A stretch of DNA of 64,000 nt from an uncultured Clostridia bacterium (GTDB lineage Bacteria > Bacillota > Clostridia > TANB77 > CAG-508). The first letter of the stretch is position 1, and each line of letters starts with the position of its first letter. Under the pieces are notes generated by a model. That model saw only the letters and a list, made by a program, of their open reading frames with translations, was not told where the DNA came from and did no database searches. Positions 17,877 through 27,454 of this stretch are shown here, in pieces. A program made the translations under genes and the position numbers. The stretch covers positions 1 to 64,000 of the forward strand of contig CAKPCF010000007.1 in assembly GCA_934141445.1 (NCBI GenBank). Direction: 5' to 3'.

Positions 17877-19058
17877 CTATTGCTCTATTAACAAATCTGC
17901 TATATTTTCAACTTTTTCCTTTTCAATGTTTCCACTATTGTAAATAATTCCTAATTTTAAACCAGATTCTTTTAATTTGGGCTTTAATTCAATTAAAAAT
18001 CTATTAAAACTATTCCAATCATCAATTTTTTCAAAGTTAATACAAATTCCTTGAAATTGGTGTTGCATTAAATATTGATAAATATTGTTAATAACATTAT
18101 TTCTTTGCGTATATGTTAATAAATTTTCTGAAACATTTGCCAAATTAGTAATTGTTGGCCATATTTGAATATTATTTTCATTGGTCCATTCAACAAATTT
18201 ATTAAAATTATCAGTTTTACTATTTGTTTTATCTATAATCTTTTGCTCTTTATCTAATGTAAAATATGTAGGTATAACAACATTTTGCTTATCTGAATTT
18301 ACCTCTGCAGATGAATAATTTTTCTCATTAACATCTTTTAGTACATTAAATTCTACTTTTTGTTCTGTCATTTTTTCTCTAATTGTTTCTTCATTTGAGA
18401 TTCTTTTTGTTTTTATATATCCAATATTTCCATTTTCAGTTCTTACTTTTTTAAAATTCTTTTCAGTACCTAATACCATTACATATTCGCTCATATTTAC
18501 TTTCTCAACTTTTTTTGAAAAAGTACTTGCTTTTTCATACACAGTAGTTTTCTTCAATGTAATTGACCTCTTTTTTTCTTCTTTTGTAGAATCTAAAATA
18601 ACTCTGTTATACTCTGCTGAATATTCTACATCAACATCATATACAATTCCCATATCTGATAGTGGTAAATACACTGTATCATTTTTTTCTGTTAAACAGC
18701 CTTTTAATTCAACATTGCTATCATTTAATATCATAAAAGTTTCATTTACCTTCAATAGTGCAATATGTGTATTATAAGTAGTTATTAACTCTTTTTCAGC
18801 TTCATTATAATACAAGGTATCATCAAATAAATTTACTATATCTTCTTTTGAAATATATATTTCATCATTTTCCACATACATTTCCTTTTTTAATTCTGTA
18901 AGTTTATTATTTAATAATAATGAAACCTTTTCTGGTACTTTATGTTTATCTGAACCAGCCAAAATGATAATCAAGATTATTATTAAAACAATCACTATAA
19001 GAGCTAATAAAGCAACTCTTCTTCTTTTTTCAAATTTATTTAAATTTTTTCTTTTCAT
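17877..19058 (-). CDS. Membrane-anchored protein: SH3 plus partial GH18-like domain
   Basis: A 393-residue protein. A basic N-terminus and one membrane helix (about 14-34) lead outside the cell to a region like the copper-amine-oxidase N domain (about 75-155, PLSDMGIVYDVDVEY), an SH3-like domain (about 163-222), and about 135 residues resembling the first half of a GH18 barrel (VIPTYFTL, then GICINFEKIDDW). In GH18 the motif is DxxDxDxE; here Asp before the aromatic is Asn, and the second half of the barrel is missing. It may bind rather than cut glycans, or be decaying. Co-directional with mltG. Confidence 0.65.
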   Translation of the reverse strand: MKRKNLNKFEKRRRVALLALIVIVLIIILIIILAGSDKHKVPEKVSLLLNNKLTELKKEMYVENDEIYISKEDIVNLFDDTLYYNEAEKELITTYNTHIALLKVNETFMILNDSNVELKGCLTEKNDTVYLPLSDMGIVYDVDVEYSAEYNRVILDSTKEEKKRSITLKKTTVYEKASTFSKKVEKVNMSEYVMVLGTEKNFKKVRTENGNIGYIKTKRISNEETIREKMTEQKVEFNVLKDVNEKNYSSAEVNSDKQNVVIPTYFTLDKEQKIIDKTNSKTDNFNKFVEWTNENNIQIWPTITNLANVSENLLTYTQRNNVINNIYQYLMQHQFQGICINFEKIDDWNSFNRFLIELKPKLKESGLKLGIIYNSGNIEKEKVENIADLLIEQ

Positions 19059-19182
19059 TTGTTTTCAATCTCCATATACATAGTTTAGAATTAAAATATC
19101 ATAAAACCTTTAATAAGTAAATAATATCGCAAAAATTTATATATTTTTTTGGAAATTCCTTTATTTTTTGACAAATTTATAT

Positions 19183-19188
19183 TATAAT
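19183..19188 (+). promoter_or_regulatory. Possible -10 box of the NfeD gene
   Basis: TATAAT stands alone 44 bp before the start codon. A perfect TTGACA at 19168-19173 is only 9 bp away, too close to be its partner; a weak -35 near 19160 is possible. Confidence 0.35.
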
Positions 19189-19231
19189 GTAATTGTATGT
19201 TTTTATTTGTAAAGAAATGGAGGAATTTACT

Positions 19232-19657
19232 ATGTGGCAAATATGGTTAATACTTGCTGTATTCTTCTTAGCATTAGAAATTATAACAACAGGTTTTTTA
19301 GTTTTTTGGTTTTCAATAGGCTCACTTATCGCAATGCTTTCAAGTTTCTTTATTGAAAGTGTTTTACTACAAACAACTATATTTTTAATTTCATCTACAA
19401 TTCTTTTATTTGCAACAAAATCATTTGTACAAAAAGTTACTCAAAAAGATGTTAATATTAAAACAAATGTATATTCTATTCAAAATAAAGTTGGAAAAGT
19501 AACTTTAGATATTGACCCAATAGAAGGAAAAGGACAAATAAAAGTAAATGGTGAGATTTGGTCTGCTAAATCTTCAAATGATATTCCTATTCCAAAGAAT
19601 ACTGAAGTATTAGTAGAAAAAATTGATGGTGTAAAAGCTATTGTTAAACCTTTATAA
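19232..19657 (+). CDS. NfeD-like membrane protein
   Basis: About 141 residues from ATG 19232 (GGAGG 8 nt upstream; the longer frame from 19193 has no ribosome site). Two or three N-terminal membrane segments (about 3-65) are followed by a C-terminal OB-fold domain (about 82-140, GKVTLDIDPIEGKGQIKVNGEIWSA shape). NfeD proteins pair with SPFH/stomatin proteins in membrane microdomains; the partner gene follows 42 bp downstream. Confidence 0.88.
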   Translation: MWQIWLILAVFFLALEIITTGFLVFWFSIGSLIAMLSSFFIESVLLQTTIFLISSTILLFATKSFVQKVTQKDVNIKTNVYSIQNKVGKVTLDIDPIEGKGQIKVNGEIWSAKSSNDIPIPKNTEVLVEKIDGVKAIVKPL

Positions 19658-19699
19658 TCATGTTTTAAATATTTTATAAATATATATTAGGAGGAAATT

Positions 19700-20611
19700 A
19701 TGGGTGTTATATTAGTTTTACTTATTCTTATTATTTTTATCGCATCACAAACAATTAAAATTGTTAGACAATCTGAAGTTTACATTATTGAAAGATTAGG
19801 TAGATTTCACAAAGTAGCAGAAGCTGGTCTTACTGTTATTGTACCTTTTATTGATAAGGTTCGTTCTGTTGTTAGTTTGAAACAACAAACAATGGATATT
19901 CCACCACAAGGAGTTATCACTGCAGATAATGTTACAATCACTATTGATACTGTTGTATTTTACAAAATTACAGACCCTGCAAAAGCAGTTTATGAAATTC
20001 AAAGTCTAAAAAAAGGTATCGAATACTTAGCAATTACAACAATTCGTGATATCGTTGGTAAAATGGAATTAGATGAAACATTCAGTTCTAGAGATTTAAT
20101 AAACGATAAATTAAGAGCAATCCTTGATGAAGCTACAGATGCTTGGGGTTGTAAAATTGACCGTGTAGAAATTAAAGATATCACTCCACCAGCTGATATC
20201 CGTGATGCAATGGAAAAACAGATGAACGCTGAAAGAAATAAAAGAGCTTTAGTTTTACAAGCTGAAGGTGAAAGACAATCTGCAATTACTCTTGCAGAAG
20301 GTAGAAAGCAAGCTGCAATATTAGACGCAGAAGCAGATAGAGAATCTCGTATTAAAAGAGCTGCCGGTGAAGCTGAAGCTATTCGTGAAGTTGCAAATGC
20401 TAAAGCAAAAGAAATTCAAATGGTATATGATGCTATAAAACAAGCTGACCCAGATGAAAAACTAGTTCAAATCAAATCATTAGAAGCTTTAAAAGAAGTA
20501 GCTAAAGGAGATGCAAATAAAATATTTATTCCTTTCGAAGCAACTTCAGCTCTAAGTTCTCTTGGTGCTGTTAAAGAAATATTTAATGACAAAGAAAAAA
20601 AATCTAAATAG
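19700..20611 (+). CDS. SPFH/Band 7 (stomatin-like) protein
   Basis: A 303-residue protein with one N-terminal membrane helix (2-16), a Band 7 domain (about 18-175, VYIIERLGRFHKVAEAGL, PPQGVITADNVTITIDTVVFYKI, DRVEIKDITPP), and an alanine/glutamate-rich coiled coil (about 175-245, AEGERQSAI, EGRKQAAI, EADRESRIKRA). Such proteins oligomerise as membrane scaffolds and can modulate FtsH or other proteases. Strong AGGAGG. It follows NfeD and ends at a clear terminator, so the two form an operon. Confidence 0.93.
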   Translation: MGVILVLLILIIFIASQTIKIVRQSEVYIIERLGRFHKVAEAGLTVIVPFIDKVRSVVSLKQQTMDIPPQGVITADNVTITIDTVVFYKITDPAKAVYEIQSLKKGIEYLAITTIRDIVGKMELDETFSSRDLINDKLRAILDEATDAWGCKIDRVEIKDITPPADIRDAMEKQMNAERNKRALVLQAEGERQSAITLAEGRKQAAILDAEADRESRIKRAAGEAEAIREVANAKAKEIQMVYDAIKQADPDEKLVQIKSLEALKEVAKGDANKIFIPFEATSALSSLGAVKEIFNDKEKKSK

Positions 20612-20620
20612 TTTTAATAA

Positions 20621-20653
20621 AAAATAAACCGTAAATCACGGTTTATTTTTTTT
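20621..20653 (+). terminator. Terminator of the NfeD-SPFH operon
   Basis: A perfect 10-bp stem (20623-20632 with 20638-20647) with loop AAATC is followed by a T run to 20653. Confidence 0.92.
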
Positions 20654-20669
20654 GCTTTTAAAGTCTATT

Positions 20670-20945
20670 TTACTTCTTTTCAGTAATTGTAAATATGTTT
20701 CCACCATCAATTGCAAGTTGAACCATATTTTCTTCTGTTGCATAAGAATACACTTCAGAAAGATTGATAACTAACTTTATGTTCTCAAATCTTAAAACTA
20801 GTTCATAGCAATCATTAACACAGTAATCAACTAATTTTGAATTTAATTTAAAGGAAACCGGTCCATCCTGTTGTACTTCTAGTAAACATTTTGTACTTTT
20901 GAAAAGCTCTAGACTCTCTTCTAATTTCTCAACTATTCCAATCAT
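20670..20945 (-). CDS. Small protein of unknown function
   Basis: Ninety-one residues, no signal or membrane segment, mixed alpha/beta pattern with several cysteines (CLLEV, DYCVNDCYEL). I do not recognise the family. It has a plausible GGGAGGAAAG ribosome site and lies alone between the SPFH terminator and the divergent ABC promoter. Confidence 0.5.
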   Translation of the reverse strand: MIGIVEKLEESLELFKSTKCLLEVQQDGPVSFKLNSKLVDYCVNDCYELVLRFENIKLVINLSEVYSYATEENMVQLAIDGGNIFTITEKK

Positions 20946-21045
20946 ATTCTTTCCTCCCTCTACTACTATTAAAGCATTATTTCTATCAAAATACCAGACA
21001 GAATACTAGCGCTTTTAATAATATATATAACATTTCTGTTACAAT

Positions 21046-21074
21046 TTTTACTGTATAAGTTTTTATGGTATAAT
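21046..21074 (+). promoter_or_regulatory. Promoter of the ABC exporter operon
   Basis: TTTTAC (21046-21051) lies 17 bp from TATAAT (21069-21074), which carries an extended TGG. About 40 bp to the start codon. Confidence 0.7.
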
Positions 21075-21115
21075 ATAGTAAAATTATAAATCTAACAAAG
21101 AAAAGGAATCTTGCA

Positions 21116-22822
21116 ATGAACTTTATTTTTAAAAATTTAAAACCTTATAAAAAAGAATTGATATTAGGCCCAACTTTTAAATTGTGTGAAGCAATTATCG
21201 AAATTTCTTTGCCAATTATTCTATCACATATTATAAACGATTTTAGCTCTGTTGTCAAAACTAATTACACTTTTTTGTGTCTTTTTTTGTTGTCACTTGT
21301 TTTAATTGCTTTTGGTAGCAGCATTTCATGCCAATACATGGCCGCTAAAACCTCTCAAAATTTTGGAAAATCAATAAGAAAAAATTTTTTTGAAAAACTT
21401 TCTACTTTATCAGCAAATCAATTAGAAAACTTTTCTTCAGCCAGCCTAACAAATCGATTTACTAATGATATTGGCAATTTAGAACTTGCTGTTGCCCTTC
21501 TAATTCGTTTAGTTATTAGAGTACCTTTTATTTTTATAGGTTCTCTACTTATGATATTCTTACTAAATAAGACTATTTCAATAATCGTACTATTATCTAC
21601 AATAATATTAGGCATATTTGTTTTTCTAATTTTTAAGTACTCTTCTCCTATTTTTGAAAAATACAATTTAAAATTAGATAGAATGTTAACTCGTTTAAAA
21701 GAAAATCTAGAAAATGTTCAATTAGTTCGTGGCTTTAACATGCAACATTTTGAAAATAAAAATTTTGAAAAAAATAATAAATTGCTTGGAAAAAATTATT
21801 TTAAAGCAAATTTTATTTCCAGCTTATTAAATCCTATCAGTACAATCATTTTAGACATTACAATTTTAGAAATTTTATATTTTACAAAATTCAATCCAGG
21901 TAACTTACTAATAGGTGATTTAATTGCTATTATAAACTACATTTCACAAATGTTAACTGTAATTATAGTATTCTCGAATTTGGTTACAACTTACTCTAAA
22001 GCGTTTTCATCTTATAATAGATTAAATGATTTTTTCAATTTAAACCCAGAATTTATCTATGGAAATGAAAATACATTCGATAATAATGCTATAGCTGTAA
22101 AATTTGAAAATGTTAACTTTTCTTTTTCAAAAGAAACAAATTTATTTGAAAACCTAAATATAGCAATTGCATCTGGCGAAATAATTGGAATTGTTGGACT
22201 TACTTCAGCTGGAAAAACAACATTTCTAAACTTAATAAATAGAAGTTTAGACTGTACCTCTGGTAATATTAAATTATTTGAAAAATCTATAAAAGATTAT
22301 TCATTTGATGCATTAAAAGAAAATATAACATATATCTCACAAAAACCTGAATTTTTCACAAATTCTATAAAAGAAAATATTTTGCTTGGTAAAGAATACT
22401 CCCCTCATTCTTTCGATTATGCTTTACAAAATTCTGATTCAAAAGAATTTATTGAAAGATTTACAGAAAAAGAAAATACAATTATTTATAATAATGCACA
22501 AAATTTATCTGGTGGTCAGAAGCAAAGAATATCACTAGCCAGAGCTTTTATAAAACCACCTAAAATTTTAATACTTGATACTGTAACTAGTGCTTTTGAT
22601 TTAAAAACTGAAGCAAATATCATGAATAATATCTATAATTATTCTAAACAAAATAATATAACAACTTTTATAGCTTCGCAAAAAACTTCAACTTTGAAGA
22701 AATGTGATAAAATTTTAGTATTAGACAATTTTAAAATTAAAGGCTTTGACACACATGAGAATTTATTAAATTCATCAAAACTATATCAAAGCTTATATAA
22801 AATGCAAGAAAGGAATAGATAA
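21116..22822 (+). CDS. ABC exporter half, degenerate-site subunit
   Basis: A 568-residue type I ABC half-transporter: six membrane helices (about 18-290) and a nucleotide-binding domain (about 335-568). Walker A is GLTSAGKTT (about 361) and the signature LSGGQKQR is canonical (about 464). Walker B ends ILILDT, with Thr in place of the catalytic Glu, and the H-loop His is replaced (ASQKTST). This subunit therefore cannot hydrolyse ATP at its own Walker site. Its stop overlaps the start of the next gene (TAATG), so the two should form one heterodimer. Substrate unknown; drug or peptide export is typical of the family. Confidence 0.92.
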   Translation: MNFIFKNLKPYKKELILGPTFKLCEAIIEISLPIILSHIINDFSSVVKTNYTFLCLFLLSLVLIAFGSSISCQYMAAKTSQNFGKSIRKNFFEKLSTLSANQLENFSSASLTNRFTNDIGNLELAVALLIRLVIRVPFIFIGSLLMIFLLNKTISIIVLLSTIILGIFVFLIFKYSSPIFEKYNLKLDRMLTRLKENLENVQLVRGFNMQHFENKNFEKNNKLLGKNYFKANFISSLLNPISTIILDITILEILYFTKFNPGNLLIGDLIAIINYISQMLTVIIVFSNLVTTYSKAFSSYNRLNDFFNLNPEFIYGNENTFDNNAIAVKFENVNFSFSKETNLFENLNIAIASGEIIGIVGLTSAGKTTFLNLINRSLDCTSGNIKLFEKSIKDYSFDALKENITYISQKPEFFTNSIKENILLGKEYSPHSFDYALQNSDSKEFIERFTEKENTIIYNNAQNLSGGQKQRISLARAFIKPPKILILDTVTSAFDLKTEANIMNNIYNYSKQNNITTFIASQKTSTLKKCDKILVLDNFKIKGFDTHENLLNSSKLYQSLYKMQERNR

Positions 22823-24516
22823 TGAAATTCAAAAATTTTTATTTATATATTTTTTTAATAATTTTATTTTGTGCTATTGCATCTTATTTAACTGTACTTG
22901 CCCCATTATATTCAGGAAATATTATAGATATTTTATTTGGTGAAAATCCTAGTTTATTTTTCCCAAAAGCAATCCAGCTGTTAAAAATTTACTTTATAAT
23001 TTTTCTAAGTTACTGCCTCGAATATGAATTTTTAACTAGTTTTACAAAAAACTTCTCACAATTTTTGAGGAGTAAAATTTTTAATAAAATACACAAACTT
23101 AATATTAGTACATTAAGCTCTATTTCTTATGGAGGAATTTTAAACAATTTTTCAATTGACATAGAAAATATATCTAATGCAATATTTCAAGGTATTCCCA
23201 AAATTTTTGGTGGAGCCATTATTATTGTTGCTACTTTATATTATGTCTTTAATATAAACTTTATTATTGCAATTAGTCTTATCTTAGTAGCTCCGCTTAT
23301 TTATTTTATCTCAAGATTTATTGCCCAAAAAACTAGCTCACTTTTCAAAAAACGTGCTGAAACTTTGGATAGTTTAAATAGTTTTGCGGAAGAAAGTATT
23401 AAGAATATTAAAACAATTCAAGATTTTAACTATTTTTCTAAATTATCAGAAAATTTTGAAAATCTTAATAATAGTTATTTTAGAGTTGGACAAAAAGCAC
23501 AATTCTATGCTTCACTAGCAAATCCATCAACTAGATTTGTGTCAAATATAAGTTACTGTTTTATTGGTATTTTAGGACTTTTTCTAACTTCTAAAGGATA
23601 TATTACTTTTGGAAACATAGCAACAGCATTACTATATACAAATGTTTTTATAAGACCTTTCAATGAATTTACTTCTGTTTTTACTGAACTTCAAACAGCA
23701 AGTACCTCATTTAAAAGAATTAAACAATTTCTTGAATTACCTGAAGAAATTGAAAACTTTCCAATTTTTCCTTTACCAAATTCTACACAATTTAAAGGAG
23801 AAATTGAATTTAAAAATGTATACTTTTCTTATGTGCCTAATGAGCCTGTATTAAAAAATATTAGTTTTCATATAAAACCTGGTGAACATTTTGCTTTAGT
23901 TGGAAAAACAGGGTGCGGTAAAACTACATTGATAAATCTTTTGATGAGATTTTATGATGTCAATTCTGGAGAAATTTTAATAGATGGAATTAACATTAAA
24001 AATATTGATAAAAATCTTTTACGAAAAAATATTGGTATTGTTTTACAAGATAATAAATTATTTACTGATACGATTCTTTCAAATATCTCTTATGGAAGTA
24101 ACAATTCAAATGAAATCGATATTTTGCAAGCATCACAACTTGCTTATGCAGACAAATTCATACAAAATTTACCATATAAATATTCGACTTATATTTCATC
24201 ACCTAAGACTTTGTCTGCTGGTGAAACACAGTTAATTACAATAGCAAGAATGATTTTATATCACCCTTCTATTTTAATTTTAGATGAAGCAACAAGTAAT
24301 GTAGATTTACTTACTGAACAAGCCATTCAAAAAAGTTTTTCTAATTTAATAAAACGCTCAACTTCATTAACTATAGCACATAGACTTTCTACTATTGTAA
24401 ATTCAGACACTATTTTATATATGGAAAATGGAGAAATTGTCGAAATGGGTTCTCATAAAGATTTAATAAGCTTGCATGGAAATTATTTTGAACTATATAA
24501 TAGTCAATTTAATTAA
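22822..24516 (+). CDS. ABC exporter half, catalytic subunit
   Basis: A 564-residue partner: six membrane helices (about 8-285) and a nucleotide-binding domain (about 330-564). Walker A GKTGCGKTT (about 360), Walker B ILDEATS with catalytic Glu, and H-loop AHRLST are all canonical, but the signature reads LSAGETQ instead of LSGGQ. Because each ATP site joins Walker motifs of one subunit to the signature of the other, the altered signature falls in the same site as the first subunit's missing Glu. This is the classic asymmetric heterodimer design. The start overlaps the upstream stop by one base. Confidence 0.93.
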   Translation: MKFKNFYLYIFLIILFCAIASYLTVLAPLYSGNIIDILFGENPSLFFPKAIQLLKIYFIIFLSYCLEYEFLTSFTKNFSQFLRSKIFNKIHKLNISTLSSISYGGILNNFSIDIENISNAIFQGIPKIFGGAIIIVATLYYVFNINFIIAISLILVAPLIYFISRFIAQKTSSLFKKRAETLDSLNSFAEESIKNIKTIQDFNYFSKLSENFENLNNSYFRVGQKAQFYASLANPSTRFVSNISYCFIGILGLFLTSKGYITFGNIATALLYTNVFIRPFNEFTSVFTELQTASTSFKRIKQFLELPEEIENFPIFPLPNSTQFKGEIEFKNVYFSYVPNEPVLKNISFHIKPGEHFALVGKTGCGKTTLINLLMRFYDVNSGEILIDGINIKNIDKNLLRKNIGIVLQDNKLFTDTILSNISYGSNNSNEIDILQASQLAYADKFIQNLPYKYSTYISSPKTLSAGETQLITIARMILYHPSILILDEATSNVDLLTEQAIQKSFSNLIKRSTSLTIAHRLSTIVNSDTILYMENGEIVEMGSHKDLISLHGNYFELYNSQFN

Positions 24517-24536
24517 AGATACTATTATTATAAAAG

Positions 24537-24616
24537 TTAAGAAATTCTAATTATTTTATGATATTGTTTCATTATGCACTCTCTTCATAAAATTACATAG
24601 AATTTCTTAATTTTTC
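24537..24616. terminator. Long bidirectional terminator-like hairpin
   Basis: A perfect 13-bp stem (24537-24549 with 24598-24610) encloses 48 nt that hold a second pairing, TTTTATGA with TCATAAAA. T residues follow on the plus strand (24611-24615) and CTTTT on the minus. It lies between the convergent ABC and spoIVA genes. Confidence 0.7.
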
Positions 24617-24645
24617 TTACTTATATAAATTTTATTTAAACATAG

Positions 24646-26124
24646 TTACAAAATAATACAAATTAAGCCTCCACTTCCCTCATTAACAATTCTTTCTAGT
24701 GTTTCCCTTAATTTGTTTTGAGCCTCTTCTGGCATTTTAGCTAATTTATTTTGCAATCCTTCATTTACTAATTCATGCAAATTCTTTCCAAATATATTTG
24801 ATTCCCAAATTTTTTTAGGATCATTTTCAAATTCTGATAATAAATATTTAACTAAATCTTCTGATTGTTTTTCACTACCAACAATTGGAGAAACCTCTGT
24901 TTCTGTACAAATTTTCATCATATGAATTGATGGTGCTTTCGCCTTTAATTTCACACCAAATCTTTGTCCCTGTTTTACAATTTCAGGTTCTTCTAATATT
25001 AAATCATCTATTCCTGGAGATACTATACCATATCCCCTTTCATTTACTTCATGTAATGCATAAGATAATTTATCATATTCTTTCTTTATATGTGCAAATT
25101 CTGTCATACTAGCAAATAGTTCGCCTTCATTTCTAATTGTCATTCCAGTTAAATTTGTTATCATTTCATAAAATAAGCTTTCTTCTAATTCAGCATTTAA
25201 ACTAACGACTCCATTTCCAAGATTTGCCTCTTGCAAACTAACTTTCTTGATATATTCACATTTCTCCATTGATAGATAAGTGTTCTGTAAATCTTTTATT
25301 TTATTTACATTTTCAAAAGTATCTTTAACAACATTAAATAAAGTTTGTTTAAGTTCACTATCAGCACTTAATCCACTTATCCATCTTGGATAGCTTATTT
25401 GTACTCTTTCTATTGAAAATTCATATAGTAATTGTGAAAAAATAGAATTTATATCTTCTAAATTTAATTCTAAACAATTCACAGGTATAACAGTTGTGCT
25501 ATATTTTTTTGACAAATCTTGTGCAAGTTCTATGCTATACATGTCTTTTGGATTTTGACAATTAAGTAATATTATAAAAGGTTTATTATAAGCCTTTAAT
25601 TCTTCTATAACTCTACTTTCAGCTTCTAAATACTCACTTCTTGGAATATCAGTTATACTTCCATCTGTTGTTACAACAATTCCCACTGTTGAATGTTCTG
25701 TAATAACTTTTCTTGTTCCAAGTTCAGCTGCTGTTTCAAAAGGAATTTCCTCTTCTGACCATGGTGTTTTTACCATTCTAGGCATATTATCTTCTAAATA
25801 CCCTAGTGCTGGGTTTACTAAATATCCAACGCAATCAACAAGCCTTGCTTTCATTTTTATATTTTGTTCTAATACAATTTCAACTGCTTCATTTGGTATA
25901 AATTTTGGTTCAGTTGTCATTATAGTTTTTCCACTAGCACTCTGTGGTAATTCATCAATTGCCCTTTCTTTTTTATAACTGTCTTCAATATTGGGAAGAA
26001 CTAACAATTCCATAAATCTTTTTATAAATGTTGATTTTCCAGTTCTTACTGGTCCTACTACTCCTATATAAATATCGCCTTGTGTTCTTTTGGCGATATC
26101 TTGATATATTTCGTAATTTTCCAT
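24646..26124 (-). CDS. spoIVA: Stage IV sporulation protein A, spore coat ATPase
   Basis: A 492-residue protein matching SpoIVA across its length. The N-terminal TRAFAC-type NTPase has the P-loop GPVRTGKST (residues 24-32), DELPQSASGKTIMTTEPKF, DCVGY and later LLNCQNP. The middle and C-terminal part end in GGLICIIL, the short hydrophobic tail that localises it. SpoIVA polymerises on the mother-cell face of the forespore with ATP and forms the base of the coat. A sigma-E-like promoter lies at 26164-26192, matching the known mother-cell expression of the family. Confidence 0.98.
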   Translation of the reverse strand: MENYEIYQDIAKRTQGDIYIGVVGPVRTGKSTFIKRFMELLVLPNIEDSYKKERAIDELPQSASGKTIMTTEPKFIPNEAVEIVLEQNIKMKARLVDCVGYLVNPALGYLEDNMPRMVKTPWSEEEIPFETAAELGTRKVITEHSTVGIVVTTDGSITDIPRSEYLEAESRVIEELKAYNKPFIILLNCQNPKDMYSIELAQDLSKKYSTTVIPVNCLELNLEDINSIFSQLLYEFSIERVQISYPRWISGLSADSELKQTLFNVVKDTFENVNKIKDLQNTYLSMEKCEYIKKVSLQEANLGNGVVSLNAELEESLFYEMITNLTGMTIRNEGELFASMTEFAHIKKEYDKLSYALHEVNERGYGIVSPGIDDLILEEPEIVKQGQRFGVKLKAKAPSIHMMKICTETEVSPIVGSEKQSEDLVKYLLSEFENDPKKIWESNIFGKNLHELVNEGLQNKLAKMPEEAQNKLRETLERIVNEGSGGLICIIL

Positions 26125-26163
26125 AAAAAATACCCCCTGTTTACTTTGTACATCTTTTAATTA

Positions 26164-26192
26164 AATGTATTCAGGGAGCTAATTTTTATGAC
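26164..26192 (-). promoter_or_regulatory. Sigma-E-like promoter of spoIVA
   Basis: On the minus strand GTCATAA (26186-26192) and AATACATT (26164-26171) are close to the sigma-E consensus boxes (-10 CATACAAT) with a spacer near 14 bp, 40 bp before the spoIVA start. No sigma-A-like pair competes in this gap. Confidence 0.6.
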
Positions 26193-26205
26193 TTATAAAA
26201 TTAAA

Positions 26206-27258
26206 TTATTTTTCTACTCTAACAAATAGTAAACATTGAGATGTTGCTGTATCATTGCCAGCAGGAATACCATTATTCCATTTTTTTATTGTACATACTG
26301 CATTATACCATGTTCCAGTCAAATCACCATTTAAGTATGCATTTCCACTTGCAGTTAACGTTGATTTTATTTTTGCTAATCCTTGAAATTCTTTTGTATC
26401 GCCTGTCGATGGTCTTTTTATTGGATATGAAGAAGCATTTGTTATTAACCTTGTAGGATTTGTAGTACCAGATTCTTCTGTAGTAATTGGATTTGCAGAT
26501 TGAAGCCATCTTTTATATTTATCTTTATCAAAAACTTTATTAGTCGTGCTAATATCATACATTAGTAAAAACTCATAATTGTTTCCACCTGTTGTACCAG
26601 TTGTAGTATATCTATTAAAATTGTTTGCACTATTGTTTAATTCCCCAAGTCTACAAAACGCATTTTTTGAATTAAAAATCCAAGTAGTATTAAAATCAGA
26701 TTTTGAAAAATCTGAATTATCATCCTCATTAAACAGCCCTTTACTTTCTGAAACATTTTGATAAACTAAACATTTCCAATATGCATTTTCTTTATAATAC
26801 AATACTTGATAATTTGCTGTATCTATTGAAGCTGTATCTGTTGAATTTCCATTATTATATAATACATATTCTGAAAAATTGAATTCTTTTCCAGCAATAT
26901 CATTATCTATATCTATAATAATATCATTTGTTAATTGATATTTTCCATTTGTTTTACATGTATAAATTTTCCCATCTTTTTCAAAGCTTTTTCCAGTAGC
27001 TATCAAACTAAATTCAGTAGCATTTGAAATCGGTATAACTTCATCTGATTCAGCGAACTTCGTTTTATACTCACTTGATAATTGTGCTGTTTTAGATGAA
27101 TACAAACTTTTAAGTTGTGTTGTCGCCTGTACTTGTGCTTGATTTCTTCTATTTACTATTGTGTAAGCACCTAACATAAACATTAGAAAAAATAGCATAG
27201 ATAACATAACAAACAAAGAAATTGCTCCATTTTGATTTTTTAATTTATTTTTCTTCAT
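26206..27258 (-). CDS. Pilin-like or TadE-like surface protein
   Basis: A 350-residue protein with a basic N-terminus, NQNG|AISLFVMLSM and a long hydrophobic helix (about 10-35), the shape of a class III signal that a prepilin peptidase could cut after Gly; the Glu at +5 typical of type IV pilins is not present. The rest is an extracellular Asn/Thr/Ser-rich beta-type region with many aromatic residues. The function is unknown. A prepilin peptidase is encoded at 39327. It lies alone between spoIVA and the gerA operon; sporulation control is possible but not shown. Confidence 0.55.
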   Translation of the reverse strand: MKKNKLKNQNGAISLFVMLSMLFFLMFMLGAYTIVNRRNQAQVQATTQLKSLYSSKTAQLSSEYKTKFAESDEVIPISNATEFSLIATGKSFEKDGKIYTCKTNGKYQLTNDIIIDIDNDIAGKEFNFSEYVLYNNGNSTDTASIDTANYQVLYYKENAYWKCLVYQNVSESKGLFNEDDNSDFSKSDFNTTWIFNSKNAFCRLGELNNSANNFNRYTTTGTTGGNNYEFLLMYDISTTNKVFDKDKYKRWLQSANPITTEESGTTNPTRLITNASSYPIKRPSTGDTKEFQGLAKIKSTLTASGNAYLNGDLTGTWYNAVCTIKKWNNGIPAGNDTATSQCLLFVRVEK

Positions 27259-27369
27259 ATTATTTACCTCTATAAATTATAATAATATATATTATATTAT
27301 CTAAAAAATATATTTTTATCAATATAATTTCTGTTACATTTTAATTACAATCTTTAATTTCCATTTAAA

Positions 27370-27399
27370 AGAATATTTATTTAAAATTTACAAATACTA
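27370..27399 (+). promoter_or_regulatory. Sigma-G-like promoter of the ger operon
   Basis: AGAATA (27370-27375) and AATACTA (27393-27399) lie 17 bp apart, close to the sigma-G consensus (TGAATA, CATACTA), 56 bp before the gerA start. Germinant receptor operons are known sigma-G targets. Confidence 0.55.
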
Positions 27400-27454
27400 C
27401 AATAAATTAAAAAACTTCTTAATATATAAATTTATAGGAGAATTATAGTAGTTT

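Noticed and set aside
19168..19188. TTGACA and TATAAT before the NfeD gene as a promoter pair
   Set aside because: The spacer is 9 bp, too short for sigma-A; only the -10 box is kept.
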